Part shown: positions 33,478 through 42,185 of the stretch, in pieces | Position numbering within the stretch: position 1 is the stretch's first letter | Layout: every line of letters starts with the position of its first letter | Source of the DNA: Acinetobacter sp. | Lineage (GTDB): Bacteria > Pseudomonadota > Gammaproteobacteria > Pseudomonadales > Moraxellaceae | Length of the DNA stretch: 64,000 nt | Direction of reading: 5' to 3' | NCBI GenBank assembly: GCA_031277915.1 | Contig: JAITLL010000034.1 | Location: 1-64,000 of the forward strand | Notes under the pieces: generated by a model | What the model was told of the DNA's origin: nothing | Database searches by the model: none | What the model saw: the letters and a program-made list of their open reading frames with translations, nothing else | Made by a program: the position numbers and the translations under genes

Positions 33478-34872
33478 ATGCAAACACGAATTGAACATGA
33501 CACTATGGGTGAGATTGAAGTTCCAAATGAAGCGCTGTGGGGAGCACAAACCCAACGTAGCTTACAGAACTTCAAAATCGGGCAGGAGCGTTTACCCCGT
33601 GCCATGATTCGAGCGATGGGATTGGTAAAAAAAGCAGCAGCAATAAGTAATGCAGAGTTAGGACAGTTACCACAAGATTTAAGTCAATATATTGTGGGTG
33701 CAGCCGAGGAAGTGATTGCAGGGAAATGGGACTCACAGTTCCCACTCGTAGTTTGGCAAACAGGTTCTGGCACGCAAAGTAACATGAACTGTAATGAAGT
33801 GATTGCCAATATTGCAAATCAAAAATTAGGCCAAGCATTGGGCGCTCAGAAACCAGTACATCCCAATGATCATGTTAACCGTGCGCAGTCTACCAATGAC
33901 TCATTTCCGACGGCTATACATGTCGCGGCAAGTTTGCAAATTAATGAATTACTCATTCCTGCTGTAGAGCAGCTTAAAGCGACTTTGCAGAAGAAGTCCG
34001 ATGAATTTCAAGATATTGTTAAGATTGGCCGGACCCATTTGCAAGACGCAACACCACTTACACTCGGCCAAGAATTTAGTGGTTATGTATCACAACTTGA
34101 ACATGGTTTAGTACGTTTACAACAAGCTTTAACTGGTTTGTATGAGTTGCCATTAGGTGGGACAGCAGTAGGAACAGGGTTAAATGCTCATCCTGACTAT
34201 GCTGTAAAAGCCGCAGCTCAGCTTACTACATTAACTGGCTTACCATTTGTTACTGCTCCTAATAAGTTTGAAGCGTTAGCAGGGCGTGACGCAGCTGTTT
34301 TTGCATCAGGTGCATTAAAAACTTTAGCAGTAAGCTTAAATAAGATTGCTAATGATATTCGTTGGTTGGCAAGTGGCCCACGTTGTGGTTTTGGTGAAAT
34401 TCGAATTCCTGAAAATGAACCAGGCTCAAGCATTATGCCGGGTAAAGTGAACCCAACTCAAAGTGAAGCAATGACTATGGTAGTTGCACAAGTGCTTGGC
34501 AATGATACGACCATTAATGTGGCTGGTGCTTCGGGTAACTTCGAATTAAACGTATTTATGCCAGTGATTGCTTATAATTTATTGCAATCTATTCAGCTAC
34601 TTGGTGATGCTTGTAATAGTTTTAATGATCACTGTGCGGTTGGAATTGAGCCTAATCGCGATAAAATTGATCATTTCTTGCATAATTCTCTGATGTTAGT
34701 TACTGCATTAAATCCAGTTGTTGGTTACGAAAATTCTGCAAAAGTAGCAAAAACTGCTTATAAAGAGAATAAAACTTTAAAACAAGTGGCTGTTGAACTT
34801 GGTTTAGTTACAGCAGAACAATTCGATGAAGTGGTTAAACCTGAAAATATGGTTTCGCCAAATAGTAAATAA
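33478..34872 (+). CDS. fumC: Fumarate hydratase, class II
   Basis: 464 residues. An iron-independent fumarase interconverting fumarate and malate. Motifs are [50 protein letters not shown] and the signature [18 protein letters not shown] precedes the ATG by 8 bases. Stands alone. Confidence 0.97.
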   Translation: MQTRIEHDTMGEIEVPNEALWGAQTQRSLQNFKIGQERLPRAMIRAMGLVKKAAAISNAELGQLPQDLSQYIVGAAEEVIAGKWDSQFPLVVWQTGSGTQSNMNCNEVIANIANQKLGQALGAQKPVHPNDHVNRAQSTNDSFPTAIHVAASLQINELLIPAVEQLKATLQKKSDEFQDIVKIGRTHLQDATPLTLGQEFSGYVSQLEHGLVRLQQALTGLYELPLGGTAVGTGLNAHPDYAVKAAAQLTTLTGLPFVTAPNKFEALAGRDAAVFASGALKTLAVSLNKIANDIRWLASGPRCGFGEIRIPENEPGSSIMPGKVNPTQSEAMTMVVAQVLGNDTTINVAGASGNFELNVFMPVIAYNLLQSIQLLGDACNSFNDHCAVGIEPNRDKIDHFLHNSLMLVTALNPVVGYENSAKVAKTAYKENKTLKQVAVELGLVTAEQFDEVVKPENMVSPNSK

Positions 34873-34881
34873 ACGATCTAT

Positions 34882-34941
34882 ATAGCCATCAGCGGTATCA
34901 TTTTGTCCTGAATGCGCAGGTTCTAAACTACTGATGGCTAT
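34882..34941. repeat. Long inverted repeat after fumC
   Basis: Perfect 11-base arms ATAGCCATCAG (34882-34892) and CTGATGGCTAT (34931-34941) with a 38-base interior that itself contains CCTG-AATGCG-CAGG. No T tract on either side, so not a typical terminator. It lies between fumC and the small minus-strand gene. Confidence 0.6.
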
Positions 34942-34977
34942 GCTTATACCTTAAATCTAGAGCTTTTCATATGTGCT

Positions 34978-35130
34978 CTAACTTATAGGTTGAAAATCAA
35001 AGCTACTTTCGGTCAAACCAAGATCGGTAAAGCACATTCCTTTGACTGGAATAACGCTGCATTCATATTCTTTTGAAATAAAGTAATGATTTGAAAAAGT
35101 TGAATAGGTGCGTGAAGCGCGAATCTTCAT
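34978..35130 (-). CDS. Small protein of 50 residues, unknown
   Basis: An ATG at 35130 has AAAGGAGA 5-6 bases upstream, one of the best ribosome-binding sites in the window, and opens a 50-codon frame (MKIRASRTYSTFSNHYFISK, then KGMCFTDLGLTESSFDF). The product is soluble with two cysteines (YECSV, KGMCF) and no signal peptide. I do not recognise it. The strong initiation site is the main support. A frame extension 10 codons upstream is unlikely. Confidence 0.55.
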   Translation of the reverse strand: MKIRASRTYSTFSNHYFISKEYECSVIPVKGMCFTDLGLTESSFDFQPIS

Positions 35131-35271
35131 TGATCTCTCCTTTAATGGTAGGGAAGACACGCATAGTCTGGCGTATTTTAAGAGTTAAAACTGTTTAATT
35201 TTTATTGTTTATTTACTAAGAATTTTTGTTATTTAAAGTCTTTTTAATAATCTTTATCGAAATTATTATAG

Positions 35272-35296
35272 AAACCTTCTATTAAAAGAAGGTTTT
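35272..35296. terminator. Weak terminator downstream of the SHOCT-like gene
   Basis: Nine-base perfect stem AAACCTTCT/AGAAGGTTT with a 6-base loop, and T on either side. It lies 16 bases past the minus-strand gene that ends at 35312. Confidence 0.55.
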
Positions 35297-35311
35297 AGAA
35301 TATATGAAAAC

Positions 35312-35773
35312 TTATTTTAAAATTTTGTAAACTTTATCTTTATATTCATCATTAGAAATGATGCCTTTGTCGTATTGTTGCTTTAATGATCTATATTGTT
35401 GAATACGAATATCTCTTTTAAGACTTAGATCGTCATGATTTCTAATATAGTACAGACTTCGATCGTGGTCGCTCATATTCACTGTAGGATCAGGAGAATG
35501 AGAGTAGTTATTTTGTGGTTTCTCTTCTTGGTATTGTTTGGCAATTTCAAAAAAATCTACTTTTTGCTTGTTTGAGTCAGAGCGAAAAGGATTGTGTTGC
35601 GATTCTCTAAACTTATGATTTGAATTATTATTTACCTGAAGCATGCTTTTATGGCGATTTGTTTCTTGACTATAAAACTCTTGTTTAGTTGGGGAGGTAA
35701 CCGTTTCAGAAAATACAGAAGAAGACAAAGTACCAATACTTAAAAATAATAAAATTAATTGTAATCTATTCAT
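35312..35773 (-). CDS. Exported protein with C-terminal SHOCT-like segment
   Basis: 153 residues. Signal peptide at 1-22 (LILLFLSIGTLSSSVFS). The middle is hydrophilic, Asn/Ser/His-rich and probably disordered (about 30-110). The last 28 residues (QYRSLKQQYDKGIISNDEYK and on) resemble the short SHOCT domain (L..L...GIIT..EF..K...L). Family and role unknown. No clear ribosome-binding site. Confidence 0.62.
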   Translation of the reverse strand: MNRLQLILLFLSIGTLSSSVFSETVTSPTKQEFYSQETNRHKSMLQVNNNSNHKFRESQHNPFRSDSNKQKVDFFEIAKQYQEEKPQNNYSHSPDPTVNMSDHDRSLYYIRNHDDLSLKRDIRIQQYRSLKQQYDKGIISNDEYKDKVYKILK

Positions 35774-36086
35774 TTCTTTGGGAGTCTAATTAAAATTGAG
35801 TAAATTACTGTATTTTAACATAAATTTTTAATAAGAGGCTGAGTTTTAGTATATTTAATGCACACTCACTTTTTGAGCTATTAATTCATACAAGTGCTCT
35901 TTGGAAATCTACTTGAATTTAATTGTTCTTATATAGCTTAATCAAACTAACTTAGAGTTGAATAAGCTGCCATAATTGTTAAAATGCCCACCTTATCCTG
36001 TTTTTGTATTGTTTTTAATTTGCATTTATTTTGCGATATAGAAATTAAACACATAATAAACAGTTGCTTAGCTAAGGATTTTTTGA
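35774..36086. other. Gene-free divergent region
   Basis: 313 AT-rich bases between the SHOCT-like gene (minus) and the 163-residue protein gene (plus). I see no repeat or clear promoter. Confidence 0.5.
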
Positions 36087-36578
36087 ATGCTCTCGATTTA
36101 TTTAACAGATACCGAACAACATGTGCAGTTTAATGATTACCCAAGTGATCAGCCTGTTAAATTTCTGTTAAATCTTAAAAAGATTTTTCCAAGTACTGGT
36201 GATTTACTGTTACCAGTTTTGCCTGAAGATAATGATCTGGAAAACGTAACTTGGGAATCAACGACAAAAGACTTTGAAATCTTCAAAAAATTGTTGACAG
36301 GTTGGGGTGTTATTGAGCTTCGTTTAAATGCTATCACCACATATAAAGATAAAACCTTTGCAAATGAATTAGTTAAACAAGCTCAATCAAAACGTAAAAA
36401 AGTAGCACAAAAAAAACATCAGTTGTCTTTGGTTGCGCTGGATTATATTTTTATGCACGAAATTCATGCATTGATTGATGCTGAGTTGGTCACAATTGGT
36501 GAGAAGTTTTATTTACCAGCTTTGAGAGAGCAATGGAAAGGTCTTGTTTCTGACCAAGTGCTCGAAGGAAAACTCTAA
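36087..36578 (+). CDS. Uncharacterised 163-residue cytoplasmic protein
   Basis: No signal peptide or membrane segment. Mixed alpha/beta composition with a basic stretch KQAQSKRKKVAQKKH near 115-130 that could contact nucleic acid. AAGGA precedes the ATG by about 9 bases and a strong terminator follows, so it is a real monocistronic gene. I do not recognise the family. Confidence 0.7.
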   Translation: MLSIYLTDTEQHVQFNDYPSDQPVKFLLNLKKIFPSTGDLLLPVLPEDNDLENVTWESTTKDFEIFKKLLTGWGVIELRLNAITTYKDKTFANELVKQAQSKRKKVAQKKHQLSLVALDYIFMHEIHALIDAELVTIGEKFYLPALREQWKGLVSDQVLEGKL

Positions 36579-36590
36579 TGAAAGACAAAA

Positions 36591-36617
36591 GGTGAATTTT
36601 AGTAATTCACCTTTTTT
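36591..36617 (+). terminator. Intrinsic terminator
   Basis: Stem GGTGAATT/AATTCACC (36591-36611) with loop TTAGT and six T after it, 12 bases past the preceding stop codon. Confidence 0.9.
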
Positions 36618-36732
36618 ATAATTAAATCAATTGTTTCCTGAGTTCGTAATTTACCTGTACAAAAGTTTACAAGAAAAGAATGCGTTTTTTTAAAAGTGGC
36701 AGATACATTGCTTATATAAATACAAAATTATT

Positions 36733-36945
36733 GCGGGAGAGAGGTTCTTTAGAACCCGCCGAAGGAGCAACAAGCCCGGAAACTCTCAGGCAAAAGGGAC
36801 TGTAATAATTAAAAAATCTGGAGAGAAGCTTAAGATTTATAAGATGAATAATAAAAACTTATAAGTCATAAACTCACCGAAGGGGAAGATCGAAATACTA
36901 AAAGGTAGTATTTAGGTCGAAACTCTCAGGTACAAATGACAGATG
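36733..36945 (+). ncRNA. Tandem glycine riboswitch
   Basis: Two glycine aptamers in series. The first (about 36733-36803) has GGGAGAGAGGTT, CCGAAGGAGCAA and the conserved GGAAACTCTCAGGCAAAAGGGAC block. The second (about 36816-36945) repeats TCTGGAGAGAAG, CACCGAAGGGG, CGAAACTCTCAGG and CAAATGACAGA, with extended variable stems. The linker is short, as in cooperative tandem glycine riboswitches. It lies directly upstream of a DadA-like gene. Confidence 0.93.
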
Positions 36946-36956
36946 GGCTGTACTGA

Positions 36957-36976
36957 TGAAATGTTTTTGCATTTCA
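36957..36976 (+). promoter_or_regulatory. Hairpin between riboswitch and ribosome-binding site
   Basis: TGAAATG (36957-36963) pairs with CATTTCA (36970-36976) around a TTTTTG loop. GAGGAG follows at once (36977-36982), 6 bases before the ATG. It may be part of the expression platform, but there is no trailing T tract. Confidence 0.5.
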
Positions 36977-36988
36977 GAGGAGTCTGTT

Positions 36989-38233
36989 ATGCCACATGTT
37001 ATTGTGATTGGTGCAGGAATCACCGGGGTTACTTCAGCCTATGAATTATCTCAATTAGGTTACCAAGTCACAGTGATTGATCGCCACCTTTATCCAGCTA
37101 TGGAAACATCATTTGCAAATGGAGGGCAATTATCTGCTTGTAATGCAGAAGTCTGGAATCAGAAAGCGACCGTTATTAAAGGTTTTAAATGGATGAGGCA
37201 AAAAGATGCTCCTCTATTACTTAACCCTTCTTTTAGCTTGCATAAATATAGTTGGTTAGTTGAGTTTCTCTCTCATATTAAAAATTATGAAGAGAATACA
37301 ATAGAGACAGTTCGTTTAGCATTACTGGCCCGTAAGCGCTTGTTTGAAGTTGCTGAAAAAGAGCAGCTCCAATTTGATTTGGAGAAACGTGGCATTCTTC
37401 ATATGTACCACAGCAAGGCTGATTATGACGTTGCTAAACAAGTGAATGACGTCTTAAACAAAGGTACTTTAGAGCGTTATTCAGTTTCACCTGAGGAAAT
37501 GAAGTCAATCGAACCATCTTTAACTGGTGACTACTTCGGTGGTTATTACACTCCAAGTGATGCAACTGGAGACATTCATAAGTATTCAACTTCTTTAGCT
37601 GAAAAGACTAAACAGTATGGTGTTCAGTATAAATTTGGTTTAGATGTCACCGATATTAAGTGTCATACAGATAAAGTAGTAGTGAATTGTCAGCCAAGTG
37701 CAGAGCACCCTTATCTTTCTTCAACAGATAACTTTCAATTAGAAGGTGATGTTCTGGTTGTTTGTGGGGGTGTAGGAAGTTATCAGTTGGCTGATATGAT
37801 TAGTGAGCGTGTAAATGTTTATCCAGTCAAAGGTTATTCAATTACAGTCCAATTGAAAGACGAGAAAAGCATTAAAAATGCACCGTGGGTGAGTTTGCTC
37901 GATGAGAGTGCCAAAATTGTAACGTCTCGCTTAGGACAAGATCGTTTACGTATAGCAGGTACAGCTGAGTTTAATGGTTATAACCGAGACATTCGAGCAG
38001 ATCGTATTCAACCTTTAGTCAATTGGGTGAATCGTAATTTCGACATTTCAACTGAGCACGTTGTACCTTGGGCGGGTTTAAGACCAATGATGCCTAATAT
38101 GTTGCCAGTCGTAAAACAGTCTAAACAGTCACGGGTTTTTTATAATACGGGACATGGTCATTTAGGTTGGACGTTGTCAGCGGCGACAGCTGTTTTGGTG
38201 AGTCAGGATATTCTGCAAAAATATCCAGCTTAA
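36989..38233 (+). CDS. DadA-like D-amino acid dehydrogenase / glycine oxidase
   Basis: 414 residues from the ATG after GAGGAG; an earlier frame start at 36956 lies inside the hairpin and is rejected. FAD-binding Rossmann motif VIVIGAGITGVTSAYELS (4-21) and TSFANGGQLSACNAEVWN, the DadA signature. C-terminal MMPNMLPVV and NTGHGHLGWTLS segments complete the DAO fold. DadA deaminates D-amino acids at the membrane. Glycine control suggests glycine itself, or a related amino acid, may be the substrate. A terminator follows. Confidence 0.88.
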   Translation: MPHVIVIGAGITGVTSAYELSQLGYQVTVIDRHLYPAMETSFANGGQLSACNAEVWNQKATVIKGFKWMRQKDAPLLLNPSFSLHKYSWLVEFLSHIKNYEENTIETVRLALLARKRLFEVAEKEQLQFDLEKRGILHMYHSKADYDVAKQVNDVLNKGTLERYSVSPEEMKSIEPSLTGDYFGGYYTPSDATGDIHKYSTSLAEKTKQYGVQYKFGLDVTDIKCHTDKVVVNCQPSAEHPYLSSTDNFQLEGDVLVVCGGVGSYQLADMISERVNVYPVKGYSITVQLKDEKSIKNAPWVSLLDESAKIVTSRLGQDRLRIAGTAEFNGYNRDIRADRIQPLVNWVNRNFDISTEHVVPWAGLRPMMPNMLPVVKQSKQSRVFYNTGHGHLGWTLSAATAVLVSQDILQKYPA

Positions 38234-38240
38234 AAAAGAA

Positions 38241-38268
38241 AAGCCAGTGTGCATGCACTGGCTTTTTT
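38241..38268. terminator. Bidirectional intrinsic terminator
   Basis: Nine-base stem AAGCCAGTG/CACTGGCTT with loop TGCATG, T tract to the right and A-rich run to the left, between two convergent genes. Confidence 0.9.
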
Positions 38269-38280
38269 ATGTCATGTCAA

Positions 38281-38907
38281 TTAATCATATAGACGATAAA
38301 CACCAGTAAATCGTTCACAGCCCTTTTGTTGGGTTTTTACGATGAGTAAGGCCTTTTGAAAATCAAACTTATATTTACAGTTATGTTCGTTATCTAAAAT
38401 TTCACTTTTCTGCTCAGGAGAGCTGTAAGCCATTAATGAAATAGTTTGAGTGTCTTTTCGGTTATTTGGATTGCGATATGCTAACCCTTCAATTTTAATT
38501 TTGTCTTTAGCAAGTTGATGGATTTGTAAATGAACAGGTTGTGCTGCAATATGCCCATTTTCAAACTTAAGGTAATGTTGAGTTAGGGTTTGCTTCAGTG
38601 AGGCATAAAAATTTAAATCATCCCCACGTATATCAAGTTGTTGTTGAATACATGAATTGGTTTTACATTGTTGTGTATGTCTAAACCACAATGTTTGGGT
38701 ATCTTGTAAAAGTTGTAAGGGAGCATCTGTAACTAAGTATGCGGAAAGATATTTATTACTCAGTTGCTTGCGTGCTTCACTAAAGGTTTTTGAACAGATT
38801 TTGAGTTCTGCTTTGGAGTTAGAGCAGTCAATGGATTCTGCAAAAACAAGCGATGAACATAAACAACTCAATGTCACGACAAAACTTAATCTTTTCAATT
38901 GATTCAT
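38281..38907 (-). CDS. Exported LprI/DUF1311-like protein
   Basis: 208 residues from ATG 38907 with signal peptide LKRLSFVVTLSCLCSSLVFA (cleavage near 23); an ATG at 38925 is the alternative. The mature N-terminus has the LprI-type cysteine pattern: C in SIDCS, C in LKICS, W in TLWFRHTQQC, C in NSCIQQQ. Such proteins can inhibit lysozyme, but only the pattern is seen. The C-terminal 90 residues are not recognised; two cysteines there (HNCKYK, KGCERF) could pair. Confidence 0.7.
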   Translation of the reverse strand: MNQLKRLSFVVTLSCLCSSLVFAESIDCSNSKAELKICSKTFSEARKQLSNKYLSAYLVTDAPLQLLQDTQTLWFRHTQQCKTNSCIQQQLDIRGDDLNFYASLKQTLTQHYLKFENGHIAAQPVHLQIHQLAKDKIKIEGLAYRNPNNRKDTQTISLMAYSSPEQKSEILDNEHNCKYKFDFQKALLIVKTQQKGCERFTGVYRLYD

Positions 38908-39025
38908 ATCAGTATTCGACGGCATGATCGCTTATACTTTCAGTCTACTTTGCTAAGTGTACTATAGCGAAACACGACGGCTGAATACAAGATTTCTTAA
39001 GTTTTTATAGAAGGGAAGAGTTTAT

Positions 39026-39508
39026 ATGGTTGCTCAAATTCGTATTGGACAAGGAATGGATGTACATGCCTTTGAAGAGGGTAGCTTCGTAACCTTAGCT
39101 GGCGTTCAGATTCCACATACGCATGGTTTAAAAGCGCATTCAGATGGTGATGTGGTGTTACATGCACTATGTGACGCTCTGCTTGGTGCATTAGCACTTG
39201 GGGATATTGGTCAGCACTTTCCGGATACTGATCCTGAATTTAAAGGTGCGGATAGCCGTGTATTACTAAAGCATGTTTATCAATTAATATTAGACCGTGG
39301 TTATCATTTGAATAATGCTGATATTACGGTAGCTTGTGAACGCCCTAAGTTGGCGAAACATAATTTAGAAATGCGACAAAGTATCGCAGATGTTTTGAAT
39401 GTTGATTTAAATCAAATTAGTGTTAAAGCGACCACTACCGAAAAACTTGGATTTACGGGTCGCCAAGAAGGAATTTTGGCAACAGCGACTGTATTGATAT
39501 CTAATTAA
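39026..39508 (+). CDS. ispF: 2-C-methyl-D-erythritol 2,4-cyclodiphosphate synthase
   Basis: 160 residues. MEP isoprenoid pathway enzyme. Zn ligands are in GQGMDVHAF, with [31 protein letters not shown] and the [17 protein letters not shown]-terminal motif. GGGAAGAG precedes the ATG. Separate here from ispD. Its stop overlaps the stop of the convergent phosphatase-like gene. Confidence 0.97.
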   Translation: MVAQIRIGQGMDVHAFEEGSFVTLAGVQIPHTHGLKAHSDGDVVLHALCDALLGALALGDIGQHFPDTDPEFKGADSRVLLKHVYQLILDRGYHLNNADITVACERPKLAKHNLEMRQSIADVLNVDLNQISVKATTTEKLGFTGRQEGILATATVLISN

Positions 39509-40029
39509 ACTAAATCATCAGCTTGCTGCAAAGCTTGTTGAAGCTCTAGGGTAGCCTTACGGCCTTGAAGCTGTAAGGTAATACTATGGATAAGTCCGGT
39601 CCATGTTTCATTTGGCTCCCAAATTTCATGAAGCAGGGTCTGAGAAGTTGGCATATCCATATTCATATAAAATTGTCTGTAGACGTACATCAGGCAACTA
39701 GAACGATCATTTTTGGCGCAATGTATCCAAACGATTTCGTTTTGGACCAAATGATCAATTAAATCTAAAACCAATAAGCATTGATCAGAAGAAGGTGTTT
39801 CCCACTCAATTGGAATATGAATGTAATTTAAACCATATTCAAGACAGATTTGATCTTCATTTTCAATACAGTGTGGAGTATTTGTTAAAGCTAAGTTAAT
39901 AACGGTACTACAGCCATACTCTTTAATCAGTTTGAGCTGTTCAACAGAAGGCTGTGCTGAACTAAATAAATGTTCATGAATAATTGAAAATGCAGGGATT
40001 TGAGATAGTGATTCTTCAAGGGTTGTCAT
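39505..40029 (-). CDS. Protein tyrosine phosphatase-family protein
   Basis: 174 residues with a dual-specificity-phosphatase-like fold. The active-site region reads [12 protein letters not shown]: the Cys and Arg are separated by four residues, not the five of the usual HCx5R loop, so normal activity is uncertain. I recall relatives with HCAxNxR, so this is probably a family trait. Substrate unknown. Stands alone. Confidence 0.75.
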   Translation of the reverse strand: MTTLEESLSQIPAFSIIHEHLFSSAQPSVEQLKLIKEYGCSTVINLALTNTPHCIENEDQICLEYGLNYIHIPIEWETPSSDQCLLVLDLIDHLVQNEIVWIHCAKNDRSSCLMYVYRQFYMNMDMPTSQTLLHEIWEPNETWTGLIHSITLQLQGRKATLELQQALQQADDLV

Positions 40030-40178
40030 AATCGCACTCTACAGGAGTAGGCTTGGCTTATTGTGTAGAATGTTATACACGATTCTAGGTCATAGTTGAA
40101 ATATAGGCTGATTATATATTCATCAACTTAGTAGGGATTTTTAAATAATAGATGAGAAAGATAAAAGTTTTGAGAAAA

Positions 40179-40207
40179 TAAAAAAAACAGCATCATAAAG
40201 ATGCTGT
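40179..40207 (-). terminator. Terminator of argF
   Basis: Stem ACAGCATC/GATGCTGT (40187-40207) with loop ATAAA; on the minus strand it is followed by a run of about eight T. It lies 12 bases past the argF stop. Confidence 0.88.
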
Positions 40208-40219
40208 TTTATATAAGAA

Positions 40220-41140
40220 TCAGGCTTGCTTTAAATTTTCATTCAATAAAAATTCCATTAAAGCTTTTTGCGCATGTAGACGATTTTCAGCCTCATCCCA
40301 TACAACAGAATTTTTATGGTCAAGCATTGTTTCTGAAATTTCCTCACCGCGATGGGCTGGCAAACAATGCATAAATAAACAATCTGGATGTGCAAGATCC
40401 ATCAGTTTTTCATTGACCTGAAAAGCTGCAAATGCATTCTTACGCAATTTCTGTTCTTCTTCTTGCCCCATGCTTGCCCATACGTCTGTGACGATAAGGT
40501 CGGCATTTACAGCTGCATCTTCAGCATTATCAAAAAGTTCAACACAATGTCCAAACTCTGCTAAAAATTCAGGTTTAGGCTCAAAACCTTTTGGCGAAGC
40601 AATTTTTAATTTAAAACCCATTAAATGTGCAGCTTCAATATATGAATTACACATATTATTGCCATCACCAATCCAGGCTACCGTTTTACCTTCGATGCTA
40701 CCGCGATGTTCAATATAAGTTTGTAAATCTGCAAGTAGTTGACAAGGGTGATGGTCATCAGTCAGGCCATTAATGACAGGAACCTTTGAATAAGATGCAA
40801 AACGTTCAACAATGTCATGACCAAAAGTACGAATCATCACAATATCAAGCATACTTGAAATAACACGTGCTGAGTCTTCAATGGGTTCACCACGGCCTAA
40901 TTGTGTATCGCGAGGTGACAAAAAGATGGCACTACCACCAAATTGATTGATACCAGCTTCAAAAGAAATACGAGTGCGTGTGCTCGATTTTTCAAAGATC
41001 ATTCCTAATACTTTACCAACAAAAGGTTGAAATACCTTATTGCTATGTTGCATTTTTTTTAGTTCGCTTGCGCGTTGTAAAACGCGGTTGAGTTCTAATG
41101 TAGATAGATCACGTAAAGTTAGGAAATGTCTTAAAGCCAT
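40220..41140 (-). CDS. argF: Ornithine carbamoyltransferase
   Basis: 306 residues. Makes citrulline from ornithine and carbamoyl phosphate in arginine synthesis. Motifs are [14 protein letters not shown] (carbamoyl phosphate), [23 protein letters not shown] and the [10 protein letters not shown] ornithine loop. It has its own promoter downstream of adeN and a strong terminator. Confidence 0.96.
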   Translation of the reverse strand: MALRHFLTLRDLSTLELNRVLQRASELKKMQHSNKVFQPFVGKVLGMIFEKSSTRTRISFEAGINQFGGSAIFLSPRDTQLGRGEPIEDSARVISSMLDIVMIRTFGHDIVERFASYSKVPVINGLTDDHHPCQLLADLQTYIEHRGSIEGKTVAWIGDGNNMCNSYIEAAHLMGFKLKIASPKGFEPKPEFLAEFGHCVELFDNAEDAAVNADLIVTDVWASMGQEEEQKLRKNAFAAFQVNEKLMDLAHPDCLFMHCLPAHRGEEISETMLDHKNSVVWDEAENRLHAQKALMEFLLNENLKQA

Positions 41141-41220
41141 GTAGCTACTCCATAATAATTGTCTTTGAAATACAACAATTATCTGTTGTTGGCTGGGTGG
41201 ATGTGGGAAAAAAGAAGTCT

Positions 41221-41248
41221 ACTATACTATAAGCATTTCAAAATGCAA
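41221..41248 (-). promoter_or_regulatory. Promoter of argF with palindrome
   Basis: On the minus strand TTGCAT (41248-41243), 16 bases, TATAGT (41226-41221). A palindrome GCATTT-CA-AAATGC (41233-41246) overlaps the -35 box and could be an operator. It differs from the E. coli ARG box. Confidence 0.5.
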
Positions 41249-41253
41249 AAGAA

Positions 41254-41907
41254 TTAGACTTTATGGTGGCCTTTTAAGAAAATTTCTACACAATATTTAA
41301 TATAATCAAAAGCTTCTTTCTCATCTGGTAGGGCAGGCATACCCATAATCATACGCCATTCAATGTCGCGTAAAATCCCAAAGTACATGAGTGAAGAATG
41401 ATAAGGAGAAGGACATGTAATTTCTCCTGATTTATCCGCAAACTCTAATGCTTGAGTAAGTGTATTCTGTAAATTGTGTACCCATTTGTCATATAGGTAT
41501 TGTATAAGGACAGTATTACATTCAGTTTGTTCGATAATAAGTCGTAAAAACGCAACATGCTCGGGTTGAATCATGTGAACGTAGACACGATTGAGCGTTT
41601 GAATCAGATACTCTTTTAAAGTACTTTTTTCTGGCTGAAAAGGAATACAAACATCTTTAAAAAACATTTCACGTTTATAATCACAAATAGCGGTAAAAAG
41701 CCCTTCTTTATTACCAAAATATTTATAAATAGAAGCCTTAGAGCCGCCTGCATGATTTACGATATCGTCAAGAGATACGGCATCATATCCTTTTTCCAAA
41801 AACAGCTCGGTTGCGCTTAGCAATAAAGCTAAACGACGTTCTATACCACGGCGTGTTTGGGGTTTGTCACATATAGGATGATGTGAATCAAGGACTAAAT
41901 CATGCAT
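41254..41907 (-). CDS. adeN: TetR-family regulator AdeN
   Basis: 217 residues. The N-terminal TetR helix-turn-helix is SLDDIVNHAGGSKASIYKYFGNKEGLF (about 45-71). The length, the N-terminus MHDLVLDSHHPICDKPQTRRG and the C-terminal ILRDIEWRMIMGMP agree with my memory of AdeN, the repressor of the AdeIJK efflux pump in A. baumannii. adeIJK is not in the window, as expected. The gene is intact, with no insertion element, which is a frequent route to loss in resistant isolates. Confidence 0.75.
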   Translation of the reverse strand: MHDLVLDSHHPICDKPQTRRGIERRLALLLSATELFLEKGYDAVSLDDIVNHAGGSKASIYKYFGNKEGLFTAICDYKREMFFKDVCIPFQPEKSTLKEYLIQTLNRVYVHMIQPEHVAFLRLIIEQTECNTVLIQYLYDKWVHNLQNTLTQALEFADKSGEITCPSPYHSSLMYFGILRDIEWRMIMGMPALPDEKEAFDYIKYCVEIFLKGHHKV

Positions 41908-42136
41908 AAAATTTAAAACAACGGCTAATATTGCTTATCTAGTATAGCAAAACTATCTTTAACGATGGTCATTTGCTATATTTTTAGGTTATCTGATAAA
42001 TAATAATTTGGTGATAAAGAGGAATAAAATTATTAAAATATAAAAAGTTGTATGAAATTTTAGAAAATTTTTATGATGTAACTGTATGTTCATATTCAAG
42101 TTTAACGAATGATTTTTATATAAATCAAAATAAAGA

Positions 42137-42168
42137 AAAAAGCGGCTAAAATGAATTAGCCGCTTTTT
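42137..42168. terminator. Terminator after ntrC
   Basis: Nine-base stem AGCGGCTAA/TTAGCCGCT (42141-42164) with A-rich sequence on the ntrC-distal side and TTTT on the other, so it can work on either strand. It is 22 bases past the ntrC stop. Confidence 0.88.
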
Positions 42169-42185
42169 GATATACATTCTTAATG

